Assembly (NCBI GenBank): GCA_946549035.1
Contig: CAMNQH010000003.1
Span: forward strand, 39,060 to 103,059
Length of the DNA stretch: 64,000 bases
Reading direction: 5' to 3'
Source of the DNA: an uncultured Lachnospiraceae bacterium
GTDB taxonomy: Bacteria; Bacillota; Clostridia; Lachnospirales; Lachnospiraceae
Both the position numbers and the translations under genes were made by a program. Numbering within the stretch: position 1 is the stretch's first letter; each line of letters begins with the position of its first letter. Positions 18,766 to 27,881 of this stretch are shown here, piece by piece. The notes beneath the pieces are model-generated. The model saw nothing but the letters and a program-made list of their open reading frames with translations, did no database searches and was not told the DNA's origin.

Positions 18766-19830
18766 TCAAGAAGCAGTATCGGAAAGCGCCCGGCTGCCGC
18801 CCGGTTGTTTTTTGGTAACTGCCCGCCGTCCCAACAGAGAAGAGGCGGCGGCGATCAGCGCGCTTACAACTAAAAGCAGATAGAAGTTAATGCTTCTGGT
18901 AACGCACATGGAGGCGGTGAGAAAAGCTCCCGGAAAAATAATGGAATAAACGGTTTTATACATAAGTTCTGTAATACCTTGCGCGCCTGGAAGGGGGAGC
19001 ATGTCTACGGCAATATATACGGTAGCCTGAATCATAATAACAGCCATCATAGAGTGGCCGGACAGTCCCATTCCCTTATAAATCAGCCAGGTCAAAAAGA
19101 ATACAGAAAAACGCTGAACAAAGGTGAAAGCAGTTACTATGGCGATATGGCGTTTGTGCTGTAAAAAGAAGACCACGGCTTCGTGATAGCTGTCAGCCAT
19201 TTCAAACAGCTTCTGCCTTCTGGTACTGGAAGGCTTTAAGATATGAAGCTTCTGTAAAAGCTTTTCTCCGGCGGAGACAAGATTACGGAAGCACCTGGGG
19301 CTGATCATAATAAATAATAGAGCCGCCACCAGGGCAGTGTTTAAAAACAAACCCAGATAATACAAGTAAAGGTAGTTCTTCAGATACAGGCAAAGGGACG
19401 GATACCAGAAAATTACAATCCCAATCCCGATAAGGACAAGCACCAGCTTGTAGATTAACGCTACGGTCATAAGAACTACGGTGCTGTCCGCGATTCGAAG
19501 CCCGGATTTTTTCATATAGTAAAGCTGCATAGGCTGTCCGCCGGTAGCGGAAGGCGTAATTCCGGAATAGAAGAATCCGATAAAGGAATACCTGATGCAG
19601 GAAAAAGGATTGGTACGGCATTTTAACGCCCGAAGCAAATACCAGATCATCAGCCCTTCTGCAGATACGAAGAAAATTCCGGTGCAGATGGCCAGAGCCA
19701 GATAAACAGGATGGAGCTTTTTCACCGTTTGCCATACATATTCCATATCGTTTCCATGAAAAATTGTGTAGAAGGTAAGCAGCATCAGGGCCAGAAACAG
19801 GCCGGCGCTTATGATATTTTTACGATTCAT
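18766..19830 (-). CDS. YbhN/UPF0104-type integral membrane protein (lysylphosphatidylglycerol synthase TM region family)
   Basis: A 354-residue protein with about eight membrane spans and no cytosolic lysyltransferase domain. The family pattern FFYSGITPSATGGQPMQLYY near residue 95 and MLPLPGAQGITE near residue 280 are visible. Relatives act as flippases or as the membrane half of MprF. Its start overlaps the end of the upstream gene by 11 bases (19820-19830), so both come from one transcript. Substrate unknown; the neighbouring glycosyltransferase suggests a cell-envelope lipid. Confidence 0.8.
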   Translation of the reverse strand: MNRKNIISAGLFLALMLLTFYTIFHGNDMEYVWQTVKKLHPVYLALAICTGIFFVSAEGLMIWYLLRALKCRTNPFSCIRYSFIGFFYSGITPSATGGQPMQLYYMKKSGLRIADSTVVLMTVALIYKLVLVLIGIGIVIFWYPSLCLYLKNYLYLYYLGLFLNTALVAALLFIMISPRCFRNLVSAGEKLLQKLHILKPSSTRRQKLFEMADSYHEAVVFFLQHKRHIAIVTAFTFVQRFSVFFLTWLIYKGMGLSGHSMMAVIMIQATVYIAVDMLPLPGAQGITELMYKTVYSIIFPGAFLTASMCVTRSINFYLLLVVSALIAAASSLLGRRAVTKKQPGGSRALSDTAS

Positions 19831-20398
19831 ACAAGGTCTCCCATCGTGTAGATTTACATGTATTATGATAGCTCAAATGCAGGAATGTTGCAAGAGAACC
19901 TTCGTATATTATTTTGGTTTGAGGCAATTCATAGAAGTCCCGGGGCGTCACCAGGGAAAAATGCTTATCAAAAAGGTTCAGCCCGTTTTCCGACAGCAGT
20001 TTGGCGATAAAGGAAGAGCATGTAAAATGGCGTTTTTGATAAAACGGGATGTTCAGCAGCAAAAACGGCAGGCCCAGGATGCAGTAGTGGTATCGGAACC
20101 GGCGGTAATAACAGTCCTCCAACTGAGCCGCAATAGCGGCCTTTTGCCAGGAAGTGCATTCCAGACTTACGATTTTGTATCTTGCGGTGGGAAAAGCCCG
20201 GTGTATGGAGGGAAGACGTTCTTGTTCAAATCCTGCAATCAGGGGAATGAAAGGATTTCTCCGACCTACACTGTAGGCTTGCTCCAGATTACGATCCAGT
20301 CCGATGGCCACATGAATATAATAGATTCCAATGGTTTTTCGGATGATGGATGCAAATAATCCGGGGGTATCAACTAAAGCAAAATATATTTTTTCCAT
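19820..20398 (-). CDS. YiiX/permuted NlpC-P60-like cysteine hydrolase
   Basis: A 192-residue protein. A histidine in IYYIHVAIGLD near residue 29 and a cysteine in KRHFTCSSFIAKLL near residue 127 are in the order His then Cys, which is the circularly permuted papain-like (YiiX/NlpC-P60) arrangement. A hydrophobic stretch ILGLPFLLLNIPF lies just before the cysteine. No signal peptide. AAGGAG precedes the start. It is translationally coupled to the flippase-like gene. Function is not established; amidase or acyl-hydrolase activity on an envelope component is possible. Confidence 0.55.
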   Translation of the reverse strand: MEKIYFALVDTPGLFASIIRKTIGIYYIHVAIGLDRNLEQAYSVGRRNPFIPLIAGFEQERLPSIHRAFPTARYKIVSLECTSWQKAAIAAQLEDCYYRRFRYHYCILGLPFLLLNIPFYQKRHFTCSSFIAKLLSENGLNLFDKHFSLVTPRDFYELPQTKIIYEGSLATFLHLSYHNTCKSTRWETLYES

Positions 20399-20494
20399 AA
20401 CGTGTACTCCTTCTTACAAGTTCTTTCGTAGCTTATGACTGCCCTGGGGATGGCGGGGAGTTTGTTCCATACCAGAAAGCATCTTCCCCCAGAG

Positions 20495-21517
20495 CTAATT
20501 AAACTGATAAATGCGCTTGGCGGTACGGTAGCCGCATAATGTTAAAGCGTCTCCGATTTTTCCCGGAAGGTAAGTGAACCCGCTGATGGTTTTCCGTTTT
20601 AAATCATGGTAGAGCTTTTTATTGTGAGTTTTGATGTACATCCATAAGCTTTCCCGCTTTTGCCTGGCTTCCGGGGTGCCGATCAACAGTAAGTGAATGC
20701 AGGAAATAGACATCATAATAGAAATATTTCTGGTGAGATAACGGGCCAGCTTTGGCTGGGTCTGGGCAAGCTGTTCCAGATCTGTGGAAAGAGCCACAAG
20801 CTTTGTTACCCGTATCTGCTGGTCAATGCGGCTCATCAGGACTTTTTCATTTACGGACTGATCCTCCCGTCCCAAAAAGTAATGATACAAATCCAGATTC
20901 AGATAACACAAGGTGGAAACGAAGGGCAACGGCTGGTTGGCAAACAGATTGTCCACGTAAAATGTATGCTTGGGCAGGCGTACGCCGGACTTTTTGAGGA
21001 TATCCGTACGATACCACAAGGAATGCATCACCAGGTACTGGGAGGGGCGGAAGGACCGAATCTCCTGCCAGGTGCAAATTTTTCCTGGAGTAAAAACATT
21101 GCGGTAAGACATGCGTTTTACGGTGTTTTCATAAAAATGGTCATAAAGATAGTTACAGATCACCAGATCCGGCTGCTGGTTAGTTTCCTGCCAGCACAAA
21201 AGCTGATCTAACAGGGACTGGAGGGCAAATTCATCCAGCCAGTCATCGGAATCCACTACTTTAAAGTACTGCCCGGTAGCCGCCTTTAATCCGGCGTTGA
21301 CCCCGGCTCCGTGTCCTCCGTTTTCCTGGTGAATCACCTTCACAATCGTTGGGTAATTTTTGGCGTAGCGGTCTGCAATCTCTCCGGTACGGTCCGTGGA
21401 ACCGTCGTTTACGATGATAATTTCCACCGATTCACCGCCGCTTAACAATGTATCAATACAATGCTCCATGTAGCTTTCCGAATTGTAACAGGGAACAGTA
21501 AATGTAATATATTTCAT
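20495..21517 (-). CDS. Family 2 glycosyltransferase
   Basis: A 340-residue GT-A enzyme. It begins ITFTVPCYNSESYMEHCI, has NDGSTDRTGEIADRYA near residue 37 and the metal-binding VVDSDDW near residue 90, all typical of GT2 enzymes that transfer sugars to envelope polymers or lipids. No membrane segments at the C-terminus. AAAGGAG site eight bases before the start. First gene of the reverse group 21517-18766, with 96 bases to the next gene. Confidence 0.88.
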   Translation of the reverse strand: MKYITFTVPCYNSESYMEHCIDTLLSGGESVEIIIVNDGSTDRTGEIADRYAKNYPTIVKVIHQENGGHGAGVNAGLKAATGQYFKVVDSDDWLDEFALQSLLDQLLCWQETNQQPDLVICNYLYDHFYENTVKRMSYRNVFTPGKICTWQEIRSFRPSQYLVMHSLWYRTDILKKSGVRLPKHTFYVDNLFANQPLPFVSTLCYLNLDLYHYFLGREDQSVNEKVLMSRIDQQIRVTKLVALSTDLEQLAQTQPKLARYLTRNISIMMSISCIHLLLIGTPEARQKRESLWMYIKTHNKKLYHDLKRKTISGFTYLPGKIGDALTLCGYRTAKRIYQFN

Positions 21518-21818
21518 AGCCAGGCTCCTTTCTCCTGTGGTGTGTTCATATGTTATAACGATAAAGAGGGGTAATTTGTTTCAATTTTTTGAAAAAAATA
21601 ATTTTAAGAAATATTCAGGTAAAAAAGGATAGCATTATCATAGCAATAGAATCTGAAATTTTTCTGCAAGGATCTCTTAAGATTTATTAAGATTTGGCTT
21701 ACAAAACCGAAAGGAAGGGGGAAAGGGATTATCGCACCATGAAGGAATAATTTTCTGGTATAGATGGCGGGTCTGATAGATATATTGTAATAAGTACATA
21801 TATGGGAGTCGTAATTTC
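21518..21818. other. Divergent intergenic region (301 bases) between glycosyltransferase and deacetylase
   Basis: AT-rich spacer that must hold promoters for both directions. I see TATAAC near 21556 and a long A/T tract around 21590-21610 but no convincing -35/-10 pair, no conserved RNA and no open frame with a ribosome site. Confidence 0.4.
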
Positions 21819-22700
21819 GTGACAAGAAACATAAAAGTATCCTGGGGACTTAAGATTGTGCTGCTGTTTGCGGCAGCTTTTCTGGCCGGACGAGGGGTCG
21901 GCATGGCGGTGGAGGCAGGGAATAAGACCTGGAAAAAGGAGAGCTTTGGGCAAACCTCCAATCAAGAATCCGCAGACGTCTGGCAGACGCTGGATTCCGA
22001 TTCGGGCGTTGTCCGGGAGGCAGCCGGAAGCTGGGGGCTGAGTTTTCAGGAGGACGGAAAACCTCCGGTGGCAGATGTGTCGGCGGAAGAAATTGCAAAA
22101 TATAACGCTTACTATCGGAAGGATACAGAAGAAAAAGTGTTGTATTTGACCTTTGACGCAGGTTATGAAAACGGCAATACGACCGCTATCTTAGACGCAT
22201 TGAAGAAGCATAACGCGCCGGCTGCATTTTTTATTGTAGGCCATTACTTAGAGAGCAGCCCGGATCTGGTAAAGCGGATGATTGAGGAAGGTCATATCGT
22301 GGGAAATCATAGCTTCCATCATCCGGATATGTCCCAGATGAATAAGGAGCAGTTTCAAAAGGAGTTGGGAGAGTTAGAAGATCTTTATCAGACCACCTTT
22401 GGCCAGGAGATGGCGAAATATTACCGGCCGCCCCAAGGAAAATACAGTGATAATAATCTTCAGATTGCCAGTGATTTGGGGTATAAAACAATTTTCTGGA
22501 GTCTTGCCTATGTGGACTGGGATGTAGATCATCAGCCTTCCCGGGAGGATGCGCTGGATAAACTGACCCGCAGGGTGCATCCCGGGGCGATTGTGCTTTT
22601 GCATTCTACCTCTAAAACCAACGGCGAGATTTTAGATGAATTATTAACTAAATGGGAAGAGATGGGGTATACGTTTCAATCCTTGTCAGAGCTGCCGTAG
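21819..22700 (+). CDS. pdaA: PdaA-like polysaccharide deacetylase (spore cortex muramic delta-lactam)
   Basis: A 293-residue protein with an N-terminal membrane anchor or signal segment (LKIVLLFAAAFLAG) and a NodB-type deacetylase domain. Motif 1 is TFDAGYENG (the DAGYENG form is typical of the PdaA branch), motif 2 is GNHSFHHPDMS with the metal histidines, motif 3 is YRPPQGKYS, and a late LLHSTS is present. PdaA removes acetyl groups on the way to the cortex muramic lactam needed for germination. The start is GTG 21819 with GGGAG ten bases upstream. Assignment to PdaA rather than another deacetylase rests on the motif 1 variant and on length. Confidence 0.78.
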   Translation: MTRNIKVSWGLKIVLLFAAAFLAGRGVGMAVEAGNKTWKKESFGQTSNQESADVWQTLDSDSGVVREAAGSWGLSFQEDGKPPVADVSAEEIAKYNAYYRKDTEEKVLYLTFDAGYENGNTTAILDALKKHNAPAAFFIVGHYLESSPDLVKRMIEEGHIVGNHSFHHPDMSQMNKEQFQKELGELEDLYQTTFGQEMAKYYRPPQGKYSDNNLQIASDLGYKTIFWSLAYVDWDVDHQPSREDALDKLTRRVHPGAIVLLHSTSKTNGEILDELLTKWEEMGYTFQSLSELP

Positions 22701-22801
22701 TTTGTAAAATTTTATGATTCCTGTCTTGTACCAGAGGGAAATCTGTGATACCATTAGATTATGCAAAATATATAATGTACGAACATAAAAAGGAGCATAC
22801 G

Positions 22802-23614
22802 ATGGAGAGAACAACAGATTACATCCCAAACGGCGGCCAGACATATCAGCCGTTTCGTGATAACACAAGAATTGGATTTGTACCATATGAGAAACCCCAA
22901 AAGCCCAATCCTTTGCTTCCCCAGCTGGAGTTAAGCCAAAGATTTAAGGAACTGGGATTTGTGCTGCCCTCCCAGAAGCAGCATTTTCTACCGGGAGTAA
23001 CGGCGGAAATGATGGACTGGTTTTGGGCCAATATGGAGAAATGTTATTATTTGTGGGCTCCCGGCTCCCACAAACGGTTTAGCTGGGTACGGGAGCCCTG
23101 GAAGTATGGCATGATGGATTCCGCCCATATTATTTCAGAGGTGGTAGAGCCGGGACTTCCGGTATTTGGAGGCAATGGCGTTCAGATTACACGTCTTTCC
23201 CTGGAAGAGCATTTTCCCTTTACAACCTGTTTGAAGCATGCAATCTGTGAAGGAGTATTTAACGGGAAGGGAGAATGGATTGACGCTACGATTCATATGT
23301 GGGAGGATACAGAAGGCGGTCTGTATCATATCACGGCTACGGTGCAGAATCAGAAGGCAACGGCTCCCCCTGACTTTATTCTGGAGATGATAAAGGAAGA
23401 TCCCAATGTAAAAATTGTTCCCAATTTTGCTACAGAACATGAAGATTATGAGGCGTCCCAATGGCCTATTTTCCTGCCTAAAATTTATGAGCTTTGGAAA
23501 GACCATCCGGATCCTACTCAGAATGTAAGATGCTCTCTGGAAGTATGTCAGGATGAGGCAGGTGTGTTCCATTACTGTAAGCTTCATAAGCCTATTTCTT
23601 ATGAAAAAGTGTAA
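22802..23614 (+). CDS. DAPG hydrolase (PhlG)/phloretin hydrolase family protein
   Basis: A 270-residue cytosolic protein. The MDWFWANM segment, LWAPGSHKRFSW, and the conserved His/Glu positions in SLEEHFPFTT and in LPKIYELW resemble the zinc carbon-carbon hydrolases that cleave 2,4-diacetylphloroglucinol or the flavonoid intermediate phloretin. The start is ATG 22802 with AGGAG six bases upstream; the frame is open further but without a ribosome site. It stands alone, closed by a strong terminator. The true substrate may be another acylated aromatic. Family call is from memory of the motif pattern and is moderate. Confidence 0.6.
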   Translation: MERTTDYIPNGGQTYQPFRDNTRIGFVPYEKPQKPNPLLPQLELSQRFKELGFVLPSQKQHFLPGVTAEMMDWFWANMEKCYYLWAPGSHKRFSWVREPWKYGMMDSAHIISEVVEPGLPVFGGNGVQITRLSLEEHFPFTTCLKHAICEGVFNGKGEWIDATIHMWEDTEGGLYHITATVQNQKATAPPDFILEMIKEDPNVKIVPNFATEHEDYEASQWPIFLPKIYELWKDHPDPTQNVRCSLEVCQDEAGVFHYCKLHKPISYEKV

Positions 23615-23642
23615 GTTTTGAAAATTGGTATGGTTAAAAAGA

Positions 23643-23680
23643 ACGAGACTGGATATTTTAATATATCCAGTCTCGTTTTA
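23643..23680 (+). terminator. Rho-independent terminator
   Basis: A perfect 14-base stem, ACGAGACTGGATAT (23643-23656) with ATATCCAGTCTCGT (23663-23676), six-base loop, followed by TTTA. It ends the PhlG-like gene. Confidence 0.85.
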
Positions 23681-23739
23681 TGATGTATGGCATTAGAAGC
23701 TTGCATTATTTTTGCAGTAGGAGAAGAGGAGGGAGAAGC

Positions 23740-24303
23740 ATGAAAAAAGAATCTGTGATGAAAGCAAGGGGGAGCCATGTTATGGAGCTGTCCCAGGTGA
23801 AGTTTCTTACAATTACTTCATTGGCGGCGGCATTGACCTATGTGTTCACGGCGTTTGTTAATTTGCGGCTGCCCATTGCTGCCAATGGGGGACTGATTCA
23901 TCTGGGGAATGTGCCGCTGTTTCTATTTGCCATTCTGTTTGGGAAAAAAACGGGGGCATTTGCAGGCGGCGTGGGTATGGCGCTGTTTGATCTTTTGTCC
24001 GGCTGGACAGTCTGGGCGCCTTTTACCTTGGTGATTGCGGGCCTGATGGGGTATTGCGCAGGAGCGGTTACCGAAAAAAAGAAAAGCTTTGTGCGTTATG
24101 GCGTTGCCATGTTCTTAGCGCTGCTTATTAAGATTGCGGGCTATTATATTGCAGAAGGATTGATTTACGGAAACTGGGCGGCTCCGGCGGCTTCTATACC
24201 TGGAAATTTGATTCAGGTGGCGGCGGCTGTGGTCATTGTAATGATTGTGATTGTACCGCTGCAGAAAGCGGCTGGCCAGATTTTGGATGGGAAATCATGG
24301 TAA
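23740..24303 (+). CDS. ECF transporter S component
   Basis: A 187-residue membrane protein with about five to six spans. FVNLRLPIAANGGLIHLGNVP near residue 40 followed by FAGGVGMALFDLLSGW is the ECF S-component pattern for vitamin or cofactor uptake. It needs a shared EcfAAT module encoded elsewhere. The start ATG 23740 follows GAGGAGGG. It is followed at 72 bases by a PLP-dependent aminotransferase, so the ligand could be a B6-type compound, but this is only inference from context. Confidence 0.78.
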   Translation: MKKESVMKARGSHVMELSQVKFLTITSLAAALTYVFTAFVNLRLPIAANGGLIHLGNVPLFLFAILFGKKTGAFAGGVGMALFDLLSGWTVWAPFTLVIAGLMGYCAGAVTEKKKSFVRYGVAMFLALLIKIAGYYIAEGLIYGNWAAPAASIPGNLIQVAAAVVIVMIVIVPLQKAAGQILDGKSW

Positions 24304-24375
24304 GACCAAAAAGAAGGTGGAATAGGGAAGTGCTTGAATGATGAATGAAACATTTTCAGAAAGAGAGGTTCAAAA

Positions 24376-25506
24376 ATGTATAAAATTATGACCCCGGGGC
24401 CTACCCAGGTATTAGAGAATGTACGTTTGGCTAGAAGCTTGGAGTGCACAAACCCGGATTTGGATGAATCGTTTTTTGACTTTTATAAGGAAACTTGTGA
24501 GCTGATTAGCAAATTACTGTGTACCGGCAACGAAACCATTATTATGGACGGCGAAGGTATTTTGGGTTTGGAGGCGGCCTGTGCTTCCCTTACGGAACCC
24601 GGGGATTTGGTTCTGGTTTTGGATAATGGCGTATATGGAAAAGGGTTTGCAGATTTTGTCACGATGTATGGCGGGACTCCTGTATTATATACGGTGGATG
24701 ATAAAAATCCCATTGACAAAGCAGCCTTAGAGGAGTACTTAAAGCTGAACCATGATTTTAAATACGCTACCCTGGTGCACTGCGATACACCCAGCGGAAT
24801 GCTTAATCCCATCGGAGAGCTTTGTCCTTTACTAAAAAAATATGGTATTTTAACGGTTGTGGATTCCGTATCCGCCATGTTTGGAGAAGAGGTGAAAGTG
24901 GACGAATTTCAGATTGATTTGCTTTGCGGAGGCTCCCAGAAGGCAGTATCCGCCCCTCCCGGACTGACCTTTGTGACGGTGAGTGAGGATGCAAAAGGGG
25001 TGATGGCGCAGCGGAATACACCCATCGCTTCTTTTTATGGGAATATTCAGGTATTCTTCGGATATTATGAAAAAAAATGGTTTCCATATACCATGCCGAT
25101 CAGCGATATTTATGGGTTACGCCAGGCTTTTGAGAATATTCAAAGAGACAAGGATATGATAAAGCGTCATCGTTTCATTGGGGAGGCCTGCCGCCAGGCT
25201 GTGAGAAAAGCGGGACTTTCCCTGCATTTAGAGAGCGGTTTTTCCAATACGGTTACGGTAATAGATGTGCCAAAGGAAACTACCGCCGGAGAAATTTTAC
25301 GTGTTATGAGACAGGAACATCACATTATGCTGGCAGGATCTTTTGATTCCTTGGAGGGTCAGGTCATCCGCATCGGCCATATGGGAACGAACGCCAACGA
25401 AGGAGATATGGAAGCAACCCTGGAAGCCTTGGGGCAGACCTTAAGCTCTTTGGGGATACCTGTAAAAGCTTCTATGGGGCGATTATTTCGAGAAGCTGTT
25501 TTGTAA
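24376..25506 (+). CDS. Class V aminotransferase (alanine-glyoxylate/serine-pyruvate or pyridoxamine-pyruvate type)
   Basis: A 376-residue fold-type I PLP enzyme starting with the family hallmark MTPGPTQV. The PLP lysine is in GGSQKAVSAPPG near residue 196, the aspartate in VVDSVSAMFG near residue 166. GAGAGG lies seven bases before the start. Members of this branch use glyoxylate or pyruvate as amino acceptor. The adjacent ECF S component suggests the pair handles an imported amine or vitamer such as pyridoxamine, which I cannot prove. No terminator seen between the two. Confidence 0.8.
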   Translation: MYKIMTPGPTQVLENVRLARSLECTNPDLDESFFDFYKETCELISKLLCTGNETIIMDGEGILGLEAACASLTEPGDLVLVLDNGVYGKGFADFVTMYGGTPVLYTVDDKNPIDKAALEEYLKLNHDFKYATLVHCDTPSGMLNPIGELCPLLKKYGILTVVDSVSAMFGEEVKVDEFQIDLLCGGSQKAVSAPPGLTFVTVSEDAKGVMAQRNTPIASFYGNIQVFFGYYEKKWFPYTMPISDIYGLRQAFENIQRDKDMIKRHRFIGEACRQAVRKAGLSLHLESGFSNTVTVIDVPKETTAGEILRVMRQEHHIMLAGSFDSLEGQVIRIGHMGTNANEGDMEATLEALGQTLSSLGIPVKASMGRLFREAVL

Positions 25507-25647
25507 TCCGTTTTTTGCATAAGAGTTCCGGAAAATTAGAAGAAAGTCCTGAATTTTTTGCCAAAATTCTCCCAAAATCCATGGAAAAATAGAATTGTGA
25601 AAACAAAAACAATCTTTTTTGTGCAAAACGCCATGCAAAATGCGTAT

Positions 25648-25676
25648 TTGACTTTTGAAATTTGGACATTTATAAT
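25648..25676 (+). promoter_or_regulatory. Sigma-A promoter of the flavoprotein gene
   Basis: TTGACT (25648-25653), 17-base spacer, perfect TATAAT (25671-25676); 57 bases before the ATG at 25734. A close consensus match. Confidence 0.8.
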
Positions 25677-25733
25677 GAAGACATCACAAAAACAATCTAC
25701 ATAGGATCGGTTATTTACAGGAGGACGACGACA

Positions 25734-26687
25734 ATGAAAATAGTTGGTGTTTCTTTAGGAACCAAGAACGGCAGCAATGACGCCATGTGCAAAGAGGCCT
25801 TGATTGCAGCGCAGGAAGCAGGGGCGGAGGTGTCTTTTATCCATCTTCACGACTGGGATATTCAGTATTGTACCGGTTGTGTTGCATGTTCCAGAGGTCT
25901 TGTAATGGGCAAAGGCAATATTTGTACCAGAAAAGATGAATTTGACGAGTTAAGGAGCATTTTATTGGACGCTGACGGCGTACTGGTTGTGGATCCTATC
26001 TTTGAAAAAGGCGCAAGCGCATTATTCCATTCCCTGATGGACCGTTTCGGACCCAGAATGGACCGGGGTATGAATGTAGTTGCCACCAAGATTGCAGAGA
26101 ATGATCCCAATGCAAAGCCTGTGGATCCCAGACTGCTGAAGGATAAAGTGATTTCCTTTATTGGGATCGGCGGTTCTGACTGGGCTACCGCTATCGAGTA
26201 TGACCACAGCATGCTGGCTCTTTCCCCGGCTTGGAAAATCATTGACAACGAAAAATTTGCATGGTCTAAGAATATCATCATGGAAGATGAAAAGGTAGAA
26301 CGTGTACGGGAGATTGGACGCAATCTGGCAGCCGCGGCCGCAGATTATGAAAAGGCTGAGTGGAAAGGGGACGCAGGCATTTGTCCTCATTGCCATTGCA
26401 AGAACTTCTATTTTGGAGAAGGGGATACCAACAATGCAGTATGTATGAGCTGCGGCATTGAGGGCAAGATTGAAGTGGAAAACGGCAAAGTGAAATTTGT
26501 TTTCCCCGAAGAGCAGCTTAGCCATGCCCATGATACCCTTTCCGGAAAATTCATCCATGCAGACGACATCAAAGAAAACGAAGGCAAAGCCATCGCTAAC
26601 CGCAGCAGCGAGAAATACAAAGCCAGTGCAGAGCGGATTAAGTCCTACAATCTGCCGGAGATTTTGCCTCCCTCCAAAAGAGCATAA
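25734..26687 (+). CDS. NAD(P)H-dependent flavodoxin-like oxidoreductase with C-terminal zinc ribbon
   Basis: A 317-residue protein. The N-terminal domain (about 1-200) is the FMN-reductase/iron-sulfur-flavoprotein type: VGVSLGTKNGSN for FMN phosphate, and the cysteine motif YCTGCVACSRG with a later Cys in NICTRKDE. A C-terminal ribbon CPHCHCKNF..CMSCG at about residues 220-250 is extra to the basic fold. AGGAGG is nine bases before ATG 25734. A strong promoter precedes it and a bidirectional terminator follows, so it is monocistronic. Electron donor and acceptor are unknown. Confidence 0.72.
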   Translation: MKIVGVSLGTKNGSNDAMCKEALIAAQEAGAEVSFIHLHDWDIQYCTGCVACSRGLVMGKGNICTRKDEFDELRSILLDADGVLVVDPIFEKGASALFHSLMDRFGPRMDRGMNVVATKIAENDPNAKPVDPRLLKDKVISFIGIGGSDWATAIEYDHSMLALSPAWKIIDNEKFAWSKNIIMEDEKVERVREIGRNLAAAAADYEKAEWKGDAGICPHCHCKNFYFGEGDTNNAVCMSCGIEGKIEVENGKVKFVFPEEQLSHAHDTLSGKFIHADDIKENEGKAIANRSSEKYKASAERIKSYNLPEILPPSKRA

Positions 26688-26718
26688 ATCAAATCCTTCC
26701 AAAAATGAAATTAGAATA

Positions 26719-26760
26719 AAACAGGCAGCAGGAATTACAGAGTTCCTGCTGCCTGTTTTA
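26719..26760. terminator. Bidirectional terminator between converging genes
   Basis: AAACAGGCAGCAGGAA (26719-26734) pairs perfectly with TTCCTGCTGCCTGTTT (26743-26758) around an eight-base loop; T-run on both strands. It overlaps the stop codon of the LysR gene. Confidence 0.85.
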
Positions 26761-27663
26761 TGTTGTAGATTTTTCTTTTTGCTCTGTGAGCATATTGATA
26801 AAAAGAGGAATTGCCGGATTCAGATTAGATTTGTGCCAGACTGCTACCAGAGCCAGAGGGCCGTGGTCGTCAATGGGAATAGACCGCACAGCGGAACTGG
26901 CCATAATAGAAGAATTTTCGTCCAGTACGGAGAACCCCAATCCGGACTCCACCATAAGAATCAGATTTTCTACGGAATAAGCGTAGTGAATCTGGCTGGG
27001 GGTAAATCCATGTAACTGGCAAAGCTCCATGACATGGTGGCAGGCTCCCTTGGAAATTTCGGGGGAAATGGCGATCAGCGGTTCCTGTTTCAAATCCTCT
27101 ATTCGGATGATTTCCTGGTGGGCAAGGGGATGGTACTTGCTGATCACACATCTTCCGGCAGAGATAAAAAATGACTGGTATATTACGTTTTGAGGCATAT
27201 ATTCCTCCAGGTCAAAATCTACAGTCATGGAAATGTCAATTTCATTTTTTTCCAGGGCGTCCCGCAGTTCCTTGAAATTTCCGCGAAGAAGGTCGATTTT
27301 CAGGTTGGGGAGATTTTTCCGGAGGGAACTAATGCTTTGAGGTAAAAAAGATTCGGAACGCTGGTTTTCAATAATACCGATGCGGAGAAGGCCTTCTAAG
27401 CTGGCCTGTGCCTTCCGGGCTTTTGCAATGGCTGCTTCCGTTTGTTTTTCCAGTTTGGAGAATTCTTTAAAAAGAATGGCTCCGGCAGGGGTAAGACGTA
27501 CGTATTTTTTAGTACGGACAAAAAGCTTTAAGCCCAGCTCCTCCTCTAAGTTGGATACATTCCGGCTGAGGGAGGACTGGGCCATAAACAGGCGGCCGGC
27601 GGCCTCAGTGAAGCTGAGATGTTCTGCGACAGCTAAAAAGCATTTTACTTGAAACGTTGTCAT
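26758..27663 (-). CDS. LysR family transcriptional regulator
   Basis: A 301-residue regulator. The N-terminal helix-turn-helix (FLAVAEHLSFTEAAGRLFMAQSSLSRNV) is classic LysR, followed by a linker helix and a periplasmic-binding-protein-like effector domain. GGAGGGAG precedes the start. It converges with the flavoprotein gene and is divergent from the thioesterase gene at 27882; LysR proteins often control the divergent neighbour, so the thioesterase is a candidate target. Confidence 0.9.
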   Translation of the reverse strand: MTTFQVKCFLAVAEHLSFTEAAGRLFMAQSSLSRNVSNLEEELGLKLFVRTKKYVRLTPAGAILFKEFSKLEKQTEAAIAKARKAQASLEGLLRIGIIENQRSESFLPQSISSLRKNLPNLKIDLLRGNFKELRDALEKNEIDISMTVDFDLEEYMPQNVIYQSFFISAGRCVISKYHPLAHQEIIRIEDLKQEPLIAISPEISKGACHHVMELCQLHGFTPSQIHYAYSVENLILMVESGLGFSVLDENSSIMASSAVRSIPIDDHGPLALVAVWHKSNLNPAIPLFINMLTEQKEKSTT

Positions 27664-27881
27664 AGATGCTCCCTCCTGCGTTCATAGGTGATTTATGAAA
27701 AATATCATAACACGTTTTGGTTCTTTCGTCCACAAAATGAATCTGAAAACAGGTGAATATAGGCAAGATAGGTATTGTAGGAACCTATGGTAATGTGTTA
27801 AACTGTTTTGTGGAAAACATCCCAGGATTTTTTTCAGGATGCTTGCAGCAAAGTATGAGTTCTGGAAAGGAACAAAAGCCT

